NCBI RefSeq assembly: GCF_028307215.1
Contig: NZ_JAQMHV010000009.1
Coordinates: 1-64,000, forward strand
Source of the DNA: Falsirhodobacter sp. 20TX0035
GTDB lineage: Bacteria; Pseudomonadota; Alphaproteobacteria; Rhodobacterales; Rhodobacteraceae
Direction: 5' to 3'
DNA length: 64,000 bases
The position numbers and the translations under genes are program-made. This document shows positions 1-8,419 of the stretch, piece by piece (positions within the stretch are counted from its first letter, which is position 1; each line of letters begins with the position of its first letter). Under the pieces are notes generated by a model. The model did no database searches, was not told the origin of the DNA, and saw only the letters and a program-made list of their open reading frames with translations.

Positions 1-16
1 CCGACAAAACATCAGG

Positions 17-71
17 GGGGTCAAAATTGGGCGCCGATACCCCCGTCTAAGGGGTCAAGATTGCATGCCGA
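17..71. repeat. Two 21-bp degenerate direct repeats, possible IS end
   Basis: Two 21-bp units at 17-37 and 51-71 both begin GGGGTCAA and end GCCGA, and agree at 17 of 21 positions. Spaced repeats of this kind resemble the multiple terminal repeats of IS21-family elements. No istA or istB gene lies inside the window, so the link is an inference. The second copy overlaps the decayed transposase fragment next to it. Confidence 0.35.
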
Positions 72-222
72 AGCACATCGCACCAGCACAACCCGTTGCG
101 ATGACAAAGATTAGGCCGCTCAGAACCCGCCGATCATCGACGCGGGGCTTGCCATGGCTCTTGGGAAAGAACGGCTTCAGGCGCTCCATCTGGGCGTCGG
201 TCAGCCAGTGAATATTGCTCAT
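47..222 (-). pseudogene. IS5-family transposase, 5' remnant
   Basis: Read on the minus strand from ATG at 222, the sequence gives MSNIHWLTDAQMERLKPFFP and continues through a GKPRVDDRRVLSG stretch, the typical start of an IS5-family (IS1106-like) DDE transposase. After about 42 codons one base is missing, so the expected NRNGLRWRDAP segment is only readable in the next frame, which stops at 47-49. The catalytic domain is absent. It is a dead fragment that shows past transposition at this edge. Confidence 0.75.
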
Positions 223-326
223 TGATCAGGTCGCCTTGCGGAGCCTGAATCACGCCAACAGCCTGGGATCAACGGGTTTGGAGCCTAACTCCCAACGTCG
301 TCTCGTCCATTGTCGCCACGATCAGG

Positions 327-355
327 TTGACGTCCAAGACAGCTAATCGTATATA
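327..355 (+). promoter_or_regulatory. Promoter of brnTA
   Basis: TTGACG at 327-332 and TATATA at 350-355 are separated by exactly 17 bp, a good sigma-70 type promoter. The predicted transcription start falls at about 361-362, essentially on the brnT ATG, so the toxin message may be leaderless. In known systems the BrnTA complex represses its own promoter. Confidence 0.55.
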
Positions 356-360
356 CAATC

Positions 361-630
361 ATGAAGATCGAGTTTGACCCCGAAAAGGACGCCATCAATC
401 TTGCCAAGCATGGAGTCTCACTGGTTCGGGCGGCCGATCTCGACATCCTCGCTTTCATCGAGGATGACCGAAACGAGTACGGCGAAGTGCGATATCGCGC
501 TTGGGGCCTGATCGAGGGCAGAGCACACTGTCTGGCCTTTACAGACAGGAACGGCACCCTGCGGGCCATCAGCCTCCGCCGTGCTCATAAGAAGGAGATG
601 GATCGTTATGCCCCGCCCGACCGTGACTGA
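361..630 (+). CDS. brnT: BrnT-family toxin (ribonuclease)
   Basis: The 89-residue protein belongs to the BrnT family (DUF497): it begins MKIEFDPEKD, continues NLAKHGVSL, and has the C-terminal ISLRRAHKKE segment that carries the family's conserved R-x-A/x-K/E residues. BrnT is a RelE-fold endoribonuclease that halts translation and is neutralised by BrnA. The start at 361 lies just after a strong -10 box and has no Shine-Dalgarno sequence, which suggests leaderless translation. It overlaps brnA by 23 bp, the usual toxin-first order for this family. Such pairs commonly stabilise plasmids and islands. Confidence 0.9.
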   Translation: MKIEFDPEKDAINLAKHGVSLVRAADLDILAFIEDDRNEYGEVRYRAWGLIEGRAHCLAFTDRNGTLRAISLRRAHKKEMDRYAPPDRD

Positions 631-862
631 CAGCGACAATCCGGAATGGACGTCCAACGACTTCGCAAGGGCAAAGCCCGTGAGTGAGCTACCTGCTCAC
701 ATCCGCGCTGCGTTTCCGAGAACTCGGGGCTTGCAGAAGGCGACAACCAAAGTGCCTGTGTCCATCCGTCTCAGCGCGGACGTGGTGGAGCATTTTAAGG
801 CCGGCGGGCCCGGCTGGCAGAGCCGGATCGACGAAGCCCTGCGGAAGGTAGCTGGCGTCTGA
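608..862 (+). CDS. brnA: BrnA-family antitoxin
   Basis: The 84-residue protein starts MPRPTVTDSDNPEWT. Its C-terminal part reads VSIRLSADVVEHFKAGGPGW, which fits the ribbon-helix-helix (CopG/DUF4415) DNA-binding fold of BrnA. The ATG at 608 is chosen over the longer frame open from 581 because AAGGAGAT sits just upstream at a good distance. The gene overlaps the end of brnT. The protein should bind and inhibit BrnT and, as the complex, repress the promoter at 327-355. Confidence 0.88.
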   Translation: MPRPTVTDSDNPEWTSNDFARAKPVSELPAHIRAAFPRTRGLQKATTKVPVSIRLSADVVEHFKAGGPGWQSRIDEALRKVAGV

Positions 863-1255
863 TCGCCTGCGATGCGGCTGCGGAATGCCTCATGAGCGAT
901 GGACGGATAAGAATGACATATCCCGCCTGCGTTCCATGATCCGCCGTACCCTGTCAGGAACCGAAGCTGCCGCCGGGGATCAATAGACTTGGGCGAGCTT
1001 TCCGCGCCGGATCGCTCACCTTGGATACGAAGCCTTGAGCGAACTTCTGAACCGGGTGCGCCGCTTTTTGACCCGTCTTGGTCCGTCAAAAATTTCTGAT
1101 CATCGGAAAAAATGACCGACCATACACTACAATCCAATATTTATCAGAGTCTTGTAATCCGGCGATGCCCGCTGAGAACAAGGCAGGGCAGGGCGCGCCG
1201 ACACCCCCCACCCAGACACCACAATGCGGGATGGAGCATATCAGCCTGCCAATGA
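863..1255. other. Non-coding stretch, no supported gene
   Basis: About 390 bp between brnA and the repC relic. Open frames exist on both strands, but none has a recognisable family, a convincing ribosome site or the codon pattern of the neighbours. An A/T-rich tract at about 1085-1150 could be the former upstream or N-terminal part of the decayed replication gene. Confidence 0.4.
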
Positions 1256-1580
1256 CCCTGAACGCCGCCCCCGCCAAATGGCATGTGGGGATGGAGCTTT
1301 ACGGGCGCGTCGACTGGATGACGTTCGTAAACGTGGGCTATAAACGGGCCATGGCCCTCGGGATCAACCCGTCCGCATGGGCACAGGCGCAAGCCGCGAT
1401 CGGCAAGGTGGGGCCGCCTTGCTGGTGATGATCGCCGATGCCGACAGCAACGAGCGGGGCGGCAAGATCCGCAACGCCGGGGCATGGATGCGCCGCATGA
1501 GCGAGCGGGCCGAGCTGGGCAACGCGCAGCTGCATCGTTCCGTGTTCGGCCTTCTGCATGGGGAGGCTGCGGCCTGTTGA
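1256..1580 (+). pseudogene. repC: Plasmid replication initiator RepC, frameshifted C-terminal remnant
   Basis: Joining two overlapping frames near 1405-1420 gives a protein with the C-terminal signature of alphaproteobacterial RepC: a segment LGINPSAWAQAQAAIGKVG, then AALLVMIAD, then KIRNAGAWMRRMSERA and a final LHRSVFGLL. In intact RepC the same order is an LGI-x-P-x-x-W-x-A block, an AA(L/I) block and an IRSPGGYLR block. The N-terminal DNA-binding half is missing and one indel breaks the frame, so the gene is dead. It indicates plasmid ancestry. The assignment rests on remembered family patterns rather than an alignment. Confidence 0.5.
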
Positions 1581-2101
1581 AACTGAATGGCCTGTCCCTT
1601 GCCGTGCTGGTGGCCGCGGGCGGCGCCTTGGCCGTGGCTTACAGCCAAGGCCGAATGACACCGCCCGAGATCGTTCAGGAATATGCGGGCAAAGCGCGCG
1701 TGGTGGACGGCGACACGCTGCACGTCGCCGGCGAACGCATCCGCCTGGTCGGACTGGACGCCTGCGAAATGGGCCAGCCTGCCACCCATGCGAACCGGCA
1801 GATCGACTGCGGGGCTTGGGCGACGGAACAGATGGAACTTCTGATCGGGGCGGGGCGGCAGGTGCACTGTGAAAGCGAAGGACGTGACCGCTACGACCGG
1901 CCCTTGGCCATCTGCTTCGCCGGCCAGCGGAACCTCAATCTGGCGATGCTTCGCGGGAGCTATGCCTTCCTCTATGGCGGAAGCCGCCAGCCCGACGACT
2001 ACCGGCAAGCCGAGCAGGAAGCGCAAGATGCCAAGAGGGGGCTTTGGATTTTCACGGACGTGAGCGATCCATACGACTACCGGAAATCTGTTGGATCCTA
2101 G
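1577..2101 (+). CDS. Thermonuclease (SNase)-family nuclease with N-terminal membrane/signal segment
   Basis: The protein has about 174 residues if the TTG at 1577 is the start. That codon overlaps the stop of the upstream frame (TTGA) and is preceded by GGGGAGG; a frame open from 1484 is a longer alternative. Residues 5-22 are hydrophobic, so the nuclease is likely exported or anchored. The catalytic core is typical of staphylococcal-nuclease homologues: VVDGDTL (Ca site), IRLVGLDACE (catalytic Arg and Glu) and DRYDRPLA (second Arg). It should cut DNA or RNA in the periplasm or outside the cell. Such nucleases are common plasmid cargo, often near conjugation or replication genes. Confidence 0.8.
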   Translation: MKLNGLSLAVLVAAGGALAVAYSQGRMTPPEIVQEYAGKARVVDGDTLHVAGERIRLVGLDACEMGQPATHANRQIDCGAWATEQMELLIGAGRQVHCESEGRDRYDRPLAICFAGQRNLNLAMLRGSYAFLYGGSRQPDDYRQAEQEAQDAKRGLWIFTDVSDPYDYRKSVGS

Positions 2102-2115
2102 GGCGATGAGCGGCC

Positions 2116-2544
2116 ATGATATGCAAATCCTACGAACGCCCCTCCATCATCGTCACGCCCTGCATTTTTGCGGATCATTCCGCCCTCAGAACCTTTGATG
2201 AGTTCATGGGAGATCGCCGGATCGACATGCAGCAGGGAACCCTCCTGGTCGCCGCGCGGGAGGATGAAGTGGTGGGATACGTGAAAGTGGCCCCTTCCAA
2301 GTTCATGGGATGGCCCCTGCTCTCGATCCTTTGTGTTGCCCCTGCCGTTCGAAGGCAAGGAGTGGGAAGGAAACTGGTGGAAAGCGCCGTGTCGGTTCCG
2401 CAATGGCTGCGCCTTTACACCTCCACCGAAGCCTCCAAAAACGTCATGCGCGCCTTGCTGCAAACCTGCGGCGCCCGCGAGGTCGGTTTCGCAGACGACC
2501 TAAACATGTCAGGCGAAAGAGAGATCCTGTTTCGGCTCAAATGA
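2116..2544 (+). CDS. GNAT-family N-acetyltransferase
   Basis: The protein has 142 residues with a GNAT fold. The acetyl-CoA binding motif A is clear in VAPAVRRQGVGRKLVE (R/Q-x-x-G-x-G/A), preceded by the beta4 strand LSILCV. The substrate is unknown; the family acetylates amines of antibiotics, polyamines, peptides or protein N-termini. It starts 14 bp after the nuclease stop, so the two may be cotranscribed. No aminoglycoside-specific features were recognised. Confidence 0.75.
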   Translation: MICKSYERPSIIVTPCIFADHSALRTFDEFMGDRRIDMQQGTLLVAAREDEVVGYVKVAPSKFMGWPLLSILCVAPAVRRQGVGRKLVESAVSVPQWLRLYTSTEASKNVMRALLQTCGAREVGFADDLNMSGEREILFRLK

Positions 2545-2666
2545 CGTTCAGAGCCCATAGCCGTTAATCTGACGTCAGCCTGGCAGTGTGACGATGATCC
2601 CGCTGCGACGGGAGGTCCGTACTACACGACCGTCGCGGCTGTCCGTACCAAGGTACCCAACCATCA

Positions 2667-3626
2667 TCAAAGCCGGTGGATATATGGCGGCGGTGCAGCT
2701 TGGATCTGTGCATGAAAGGCAGTCAGTCGCTCTGTGCTTTTCCGGGCCGAGGAGGTGAGATGACGTACGAGCGCCGCCTTTGCCTTGCGCGTGTCACCGG
2801 CTTTCGCTGCCTGAAGAATCTCCAGATGTTCGTCCATGAAGGGATCCGGCGAACGGCCAAGTGCCACTTGAATGTGCTTGCCAGAGACGAGGATGCAATG
2901 CGTTCGCTTTAGGGCCGCCGCGACCTCGGGGTTGGCGGTGAATTGAAGACAGTCCACGTGGAGGTCCGTCTCCAGTTGGTCGAAAGCCTGCTCCGCGACG
3001 GTGGGATAGCTGCGGGAGACACCGCGCAGCCTGTCCATCATGTGGTCCATCATGTCGGTCGGCATACGCGATATGGCGCTCTCGAGCGCAGCCGGTTCCA
3101 GCAGGATGCGCAGCTGATACAGATGCTGGAACCGCGCCTCGTCCAGTGGCACGATCCACCAATGCGCCCGTTCGCCCTTCTGCACGAGGCCCAGCTTCTC
3201 GGCCTGGATCAGAAGGTCGCGCGCCACGGTGCGGCCCACGTCCAAATGCCGCGCCAGCGCCAGTTCGTTCACGCGGAACCGTCCGAAGACCGAATGGAGG
3301 ATGATCTCACGCTCGAAATCGTAATAGAAGGGGTGCCATGTGAAGGCCTTTGCAGGTGCCTCCTCGGTCAGGCCCAGCATGTCGGCGGTCAGCCGCAGGC
3401 GCACCGGATCCCCACCGCCCACCAACAGCCCGCGCCCGTCGAAGCGGGACAGCGTGCCCTCCTCCTCCAGCGTCGCGAGGGCCTGCTTCACCGGCGCGCG
3501 GCTGGATCCAAATAATGCGGCCAGCCCGCTTTCCAGCAGCACGGTGCCGCGCGGAAGCCGCCCATCCGCGATGGCGTCGCGCAGATGGGCAGTCATGGTG
3601 GCATAGACCGGCGTGCGATCGATCAA
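2667..3626 (-). CDS. GntR-family regulator with two winged-helix domains and FCD domain
   Basis: The protein has 319 residues. A GntR winged helix covers about residues 1-70 (YATMTAHLRDAIADGRLP, then SSRAPVKQALATLEEEG). A second winged helix covers about 100-165 (VNELALARHLDVGRTVARDL, then LVQKGE). An FCD ligand-binding domain (LYQLRILLEPAALESAI) fills the rest. Ordinary FadR/FCD regulators have one winged helix and about 230 residues, so the duplicated DNA-binding part is unusual. It lies 13 bp downstream of the dehydratase gene on the same strand and divergent from the ABC operon, so it likely controls this catabolic cluster in response to a carboxylate ligand. Confidence 0.8.
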   Translation of the reverse strand: MIDRTPVYATMTAHLRDAIADGRLPRGTVLLESGLAALFGSSRAPVKQALATLEEEGTLSRFDGRGLLVGGGDPVRLRLTADMLGLTEEAPAKAFTWHPFYYDFEREIILHSVFGRFRVNELALARHLDVGRTVARDLLIQAEKLGLVQKGERAHWWIVPLDEARFQHLYQLRILLEPAALESAISRMPTDMMDHMMDRLRGVSRSYPTVAEQAFDQLETDLHVDCLQFTANPEVAAALKRTHCILVSGKHIQVALGRSPDPFMDEHLEILQAAKAGDTRKAKAALVRHLTSSARKSTERLTAFHAQIQAAPPPYIHRL

Positions 3627-3639
3627 GGGGGGCCTCGCG

Positions 3640-5187
3640 TCAGGTTACGGCGCCGATCTGCCACGGGACGAACTCATTGTCACCGTAATCGAACTGCTCA
3701 CTCAGCGTGCGCTCCCCCGAGGCGATGGCGATCACCTTCTCGAAGATCGCCTCGCCCGCCTGTTCGATCGTCTGGTCGCCGGTGACGATGCCGCCGCAGT
3801 TGATGTCCATATCCTCGTCCATGTGGTCATACATCGCGGTGTTGGTCGCGACCTTGATCGTGGGCGCGGGCTTGAAGCCGGAAACCGATCCGCGTCCCGT
3901 GGTGAAGACCAGCATGTTGCACCCGCCCGCAAGCTGCCCCGTCACGGCCACGGGGTCATAGCCGGGCGTGTCCATGAACACGAAGCCGGAACGGTCGATG
4001 ATCTCGGCATATTCATAGACGGCCTCCAGCGGCATGGTGCCGCCCTTGGCCACGGCACCAAGTGATTTCTCCAGGATCGTCGTCAATCCGCCCGCCTTGT
4101 TCCCGTGCGAGGGGTTGTTGTTCAGCTCGGCGCCGTTGCGCTCGGTGTAGTCGCGCCACCAGTCGATGCGGTCCACCAGCTTTTGCGCGACGGCAGGGGT
4201 TACGGCACGTTCGGTCAAGAGATGTTCGGCCCCGTAGATCTCGGGCGTCTCGGACAGGACAGCGGTGCCACCGTGACGCACAAGCATATCCGCCGCCATG
4301 CCAAGCGCGGGATTGGCCGAGATGCCGGAATACCCGTCCGACCCGCCGCATTGCAGCGCAAGTTTCAGATGCGCCAACGGCTGGGTCGTTCGTTCGGCGG
4401 CGTTCGCGGCGGGCAACATCTCGCGAATGATCTCCGAGGCGACCTCCACCGTGCGGCGCGTGCCGCCCAGCTGCTGGATCGTCATGGTGCGCAGGAACGG
4501 CCCTTCAGACAGGCCAAACTTCTGGGTGATGAAGTCGATCTGGTTGCTCTCGCAGCCCAGACCGATCATCAGAATACCTGCAAAATTTGGGTTTCTTGCA
4601 TATCCCGACAAGACCCGTGTCAGATACAGATACCCTTCGGTCTTCATGCTGATCGCGCAGCCCGTGCCATGGGTCAGCGCCACCACGCCGTCGACATTCG
4701 GGAATCCATCCAGCCCGCCACCGCGGTTGAACTTGTCGGCGATCGCCCGGGCAACGGTGGCCGAGCAGTTCACCGAGGTAATGATCCCGATATAATTGCG
4801 CGTGCCCACTTGGCCGTCAGCGCGCAGGTAGCCTTGAAAAGTCCGCCGCTCCGATTCGGGCAACAGGGGGGTGGCGCGTGCGTGTTCGGCGAAGTGATGC
4901 TCTACTGTGCTGTCCTGCATGGCAAGGTTATGCAGATGGACGTGATCACCCGGCGCGATGGGGGCGCTGGCGCTGCCGATGACCTGTCCATATTTCAGCA
5001 CCGGCTGCCCGGAACCCACGGAGGCGATGGCGATCTTGTGCCCGCTGGGGATTTCGGCCGCGGCGGTGATCTTGCGGTTGTCGATGGCAAAGGCGGTGCC
5101 CGCAGGGATGGTGCGGCGGGCGACGGCAACGGTGTCGGAAGGGTTGAGCAGCAAGGCTGGAGCGATGTCTGACGTCATGGCGGCCAC
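3640..5187 (-). CDS. UxaA/GarD-family sugar-acid dehydratase
   Basis: The 515-residue protein has an N-terminal SAF domain (about 10-95) followed by the altronate/galactarate dehydratase core. Visible signatures are GYLRADGQVGTRNYIGIITS, THGTGCA, a GLGCE(S)NQ motif, LQCGGSDGYSGISANPALG and a late FMDTPGYDP. Members are Fe-dependent and remove water from aldonic or aldaric acids such as D-altronate, galactarate, L-fuconate-like or pentonate substrates, giving 2-keto-3-deoxy acids. The exact substrate cannot be read. ATG at 5178 is an alternative start. Its partners next door (DapA-family and FAH-family enzymes) are the usual downstream steps. Confidence 0.85.
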   Translation of the reverse strand: MAAMTSDIAPALLLNPSDTVAVARRTIPAGTAFAIDNRKITAAAEIPSGHKIAIASVGSGQPVLKYGQVIGSASAPIAPGDHVHLHNLAMQDSTVEHHFAEHARATPLLPESERRTFQGYLRADGQVGTRNYIGIITSVNCSATVARAIADKFNRGGGLDGFPNVDGVVALTHGTGCAISMKTEGYLYLTRVLSGYARNPNFAGILMIGLGCESNQIDFITQKFGLSEGPFLRTMTIQQLGGTRRTVEVASEIIREMLPAANAAERTTQPLAHLKLALQCGGSDGYSGISANPALGMAADMLVRHGGTAVLSETPEIYGAEHLLTERAVTPAVAQKLVDRIDWWRDYTERNGAELNNNPSHGNKAGGLTTILEKSLGAVAKGGTMPLEAVYEYAEIIDRSGFVFMDTPGYDPVAVTGQLAGGCNMLVFTTGRGSVSGFKPAPTIKVATNTAMYDHMDEDMDINCGGIVTGDQTIEQAGEAIFEKVIAIASGERTLSEQFDYGDNEFVPWQIGAVT

Positions 5188-5362
5188 GTTTCTCCAAAAT
5201 GGCTATTGCCTGCAATATCCGTTCATGCTAGCTAATCGTCAAGTCAAAACGTATCCGACTGTGGGGAGGCAGAAGCGATGCGAGACGATAGCCAGCCAAG
5301 GCCTGCGCTTGCGCATGGCAGACTGCAGCCGACCATCCCATCCCTGCCGCGTGGGGTGACGC

Positions 5363-6046
5363 ATGGGCTATGATTTCGATTTCTCGTTCCTTGCCAGCTA
5401 TGCCCCTGACCTGTGGCACGGCGTCTGGCTGACGTTAGGGATGACCTTCGTGTCGATCGTGCCGGGCTTCATCCTGGGCACTTCGGTGGCGCTGGCGCGG
5501 CTTTACGGCGGGCGGTGGCTGGCCGGTGCCGCGACCTGCTACGTGGAGGCGATCCGCAACACGCCGCTGATCATCCAGGTGTTCTGGCTCTTCTTCGGCC
5601 TGTCGGTCCTTCAGATCTATATAGGCTCGTTCCTTGCCGCAGTGATCGCGCTGACGATCAACGTCGGCGCCTATACCGCCGAGATCATGCGCGCCGGTTT
5701 CCAGAGCATCCCGAAAGGTCAGATCGAGGCTGCCGATTGCCTCGCCCTTGGTCCTGTGCAGACGGTGGTGTCGATCCAGCTGCCCCAGGCGGTGGAGCGG
5801 GTCTATCCCGCGCTGGTCAGCCAGTTCGTGCTGATGATGCTTGCGACCTCCATCATGTCGCAGGTTTCGGCCGAGGAGCTGACGGGCGTCGCCTACATGA
5901 TCCAGTCGTTCACCTTCCGCGGGTTCGAGGTCTATCTCGTGATCGCGGTCATCTATCTTGCCATGGCCACGCTGCTGCGGCTGGTGCTGATGGGCGTGGC
6001 GCAGGTCAGCTTCCCCCGACGCAGGCGCCTTGGCACGCCGCTTTGA
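5363..6046 (+). CDS. Polar-amino-acid-type ABC transporter permease (HisM/HisQ family)
   Basis: The 227-residue inner-membrane protein has about five hydrophobic helices. It carries the HisMQ-family signature EAIRNTPLIIQVFWLFFGL near the N-terminus and the EAA loop EAADCLALGPVQTVVSIQLPQ facing the ATPase. It is the first gene of a permease-permease-ATPase-binding protein operon (5363-8361). The family name says amino acid, but the neighbouring dehydratase and DapA-like genes suggest a sugar acid or other small carboxylate as the imported compound. Confidence 0.87.
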   Translation: MGYDFDFSFLASYAPDLWHGVWLTLGMTFVSIVPGFILGTSVALARLYGGRWLAGAATCYVEAIRNTPLIIQVFWLFFGLSVLQIYIGSFLAAVIALTINVGAYTAEIMRAGFQSIPKGQIEAADCLALGPVQTVVSIQLPQAVERVYPALVSQFVLMMLATSIMSQVSAEELTGVAYMIQSFTFRGFEVYLVIAVIYLAMATLLRLVLMGVAQVSFPRRRRLGTPL

Positions 6047-6076
6047 TCTTCACCCCGGCAACTGGCGGAGGATGCC

Positions 6077-6721
6077 ATGCTCGGACTGACCATCGAACAA
6101 CTCTCCTACATGCTGCGGGGGACCGGCTGGACGATTGCGCTGTCATTGCTGGGTTTCGTTGGCGGCACGCTTCTGGGTCTGCCCCTGGCGCTGATGCGCA
6201 GTTCCGGCAGTCGGACGGCGCGCCTGCTGTCCTCGGCCTTTGTGCAGATCGTGCAGGGCATCCCGCTGCCGGTGATCATGTTCGTGGTCTATTTCGGCAT
6301 CAGCATCGGCGGCTACAACGTGCCGGCGCTGGCGGCGGCGGGCCTGGCGATGACGCTCTATTCCTCGGCCTACTTGGGCGAGATTTGGAAGGGTTGCATC
6401 CAGGCCGTGCCGAAAACTCAGTGGGAGGCGGGCGAATGCCTTGCCCTGACCCCCACGCAGCGGTTCGTGAACATCATCCTGCCGCAGGCCATCCGCATCG
6501 CCATCCCGCCGACCGTGGGCTTCATGGTGCAGATCGTGAAGAACACCTCGTATTCGGTGGTGATCGGCTTCTTCGACCTGACCTATTCGGCCAAGGTGCT
6601 GAACAATTCCACCTTCATGCCCTTCACCGTCTTCACCATCGCGGCGGTGCTGTATTTCGCCATCTGCTTCCCAATGTCGATGATCGCGCGCCGGTTCGAG
6701 CGTCGCCTGCAGCGCACCTGA
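6077..6721 (+). CDS. Second polar-amino-acid-type ABC permease
   Basis: The 214-residue inner-membrane protein is a homologue of the permease just upstream, with [15 protein letters not shown] in place of the RNTP motif and the EAA loop [21 protein letters not shown]. It pairs with the 5363 gene as a heterodimeric channel. The start codon follows a GGAGG-like site (gcggaggatgcc). The gap to the previous gene is 30 bp and to the ATPase gene 10 bp, so one transcript is likely. Confidence 0.87.
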   Translation: MLGLTIEQLSYMLRGTGWTIALSLLGFVGGTLLGLPLALMRSSGSRTARLLSSAFVQIVQGIPLPVIMFVVYFGISIGGYNVPALAAAGLAMTLYSSAYLGEIWKGCIQAVPKTQWEAGECLALTPTQRFVNIILPQAIRIAIPPTVGFMVQIVKNTSYSVVIGFFDLTYSAKVLNNSTFMPFTVFTIAAVLYFAICFPMSMIARRFERRLQRT

Positions 6722-6731
6722 GGAGTATCCC

Positions 6732-7511
<780 letters not shown>

Positions 7512-7528
7512 CCCGCGCCTGAAACACA

Positions 7529-7546
7529 TCCGGCGGGGAAGCCGGA
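7529..7546 (+). promoter_or_regulatory. Intercistronic hairpin before the binding-protein gene
   Basis: TCCGGC at 7529-7534 and GCCGGA at 7541-7546 form a six-base-pair stem with the loop GGGGAA. It sits in the 52-bp gap between the ATPase and the binding-protein genes. There is no T-run, so it is more likely an RNA-processing or stabilising element than a terminator. Confidence 0.4.
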
Positions 7547-7563
7547 ATTACAGGGAGGAACGC

Positions 7564-8361
7564 ATGGAACTTCGTAAACGCTTGGGGGCGATTGCATTCG
7601 CCGTCGCCACATTCGCCGCGCTGCCCGCCGTGGCAGATACCTTGGCCGACATCAAGGAGCGCGGCACGATCATCGTCGCTGTCGATGTCAGCCATCCGCC
7701 CTACGGAATGCTTGACTCCTCGGCCAAGGAGACGGGATCGGACGTGGAAACGGCGCAGCTTCTGGCCGAGGATTTGGGCGTGCAACTGCAACTTGTGCCG
7801 GTGTCGGGTGCCAACCGCGTGCCGTTCCTGCTGGCGAACAAGGTTGATGTAGTCATCGCCTCCTTCTCCATCACGGAAGAACGCAAAAAGGTCATCGACT
7901 ATTCTCGCCCATATGGCGTGATCCCGGTTGTGGTGTCGGCGCCCGAAGCCGAGGAGATCACGGAGGCGGGCGATCTGGCCGGCAAGGCCATCGCCGTGGC
8001 GCGCGGCACCACCGCGGATATCGAACTGACGCGCATCGTCAAGGACTCGGGTGCACGCGCGAACATCGTCCGCTACGAGGACGAGGCAACCGCCAATACC
8101 GCTGTCGCCACCGGACAGCAGAAACTGCTTGCAGCGGCACTGTCGACAGCAAACTCGGTGTCCGAGCAGAATCCCGGGCTGGGCCTTGAGGTGAAGATCG
8201 ACATGGCCGCTTATCCGATGGCCGTAGGCCTGCGCAAGAACGATCCTGAACTGAAGGTCGCGCTGGACGAATGGGTTCTGGCCAACCTGCAGAACGGCAA
8301 GCTGAACACGATTTATGAGAAGTACTTCCACCAAGCACTGCCCGCCGACCTCGCCAACTGA
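7564..8361 (+). CDS. Periplasmic solute-binding protein, family 3
   Basis: The 265-residue protein has a Sec signal peptide that ends in LPAVADTL (cleavage after AVA, about residue 24). The mature part matches bacterial family 3 binding proteins: ERGTIIVAVDVSHPPYGML, then VPVSGANRVPFLLANKVDVV, then FSITEERKKVIDYSRPY. The ATG at 7564 follows AGGGAGGAACGC. It delivers substrate to the 5363-7511 transporter. A hairpin directly after the gene (8369-8391) probably keeps its transcript level above that of its neighbours. Confidence 0.88.
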   Translation: MELRKRLGAIAFAVATFAALPAVADTLADIKERGTIIVAVDVSHPPYGMLDSSAKETGSDVETAQLLAEDLGVQLQLVPVSGANRVPFLLANKVDVVIASFSITEERKKVIDYSRPYGVIPVVVSAPEAEEITEAGDLAGKAIAVARGTTADIELTRIVKDSGARANIVRYEDEATANTAVATGQQKLLAAALSTANSVSEQNPGLGLEVKIDMAAYPMAVGLRKNDPELKVALDEWVLANLQNGKLNTIYEKYFHQALPADLAN

Positions 8362-8368
8362 AACGCGT

Positions 8369-8391
8369 TCCGGTCGCGTCCTGCGGCCGGA
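8369..8391 (+). promoter_or_regulatory. Intercistronic hairpin after the binding-protein gene
   Basis: TCCGGTCGC at 8369-8377 pairs with GCGGCCGGA at 8383-8391 (eight Watson-Crick pairs and one G-U) around a GTCCT loop. It starts 8 bp after the stop codon. No T-run follows, so partial termination or protection of the upstream mRNA from 3' exonucleases is more likely than full termination. Confidence 0.5.
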
Positions 8392-8419
8392 CGTCCACTT
8401 GTTCCCATCAGGAGACGTC

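Noticed and set aside
697-1137. A 146-codon minus-strand frame next to brnTA
   Set aside because: It overlaps brnA, shows no family or ribosome site and does not follow the local codon pattern.
1078-1428. A 116-codon plus-strand frame as a gene of its own
   Set aside because: Its end matches the repC relic and continues after a frameshift; the start has no family, so it is treated as part of the pseudogene region.
5188-5362. Promoter TTGCCT...GCTAAT for the 5363 operon
   Set aside because: The spacing (19 bp) and the -10 match are mediocre, so no site was assigned although a divergent promoter must lie here.
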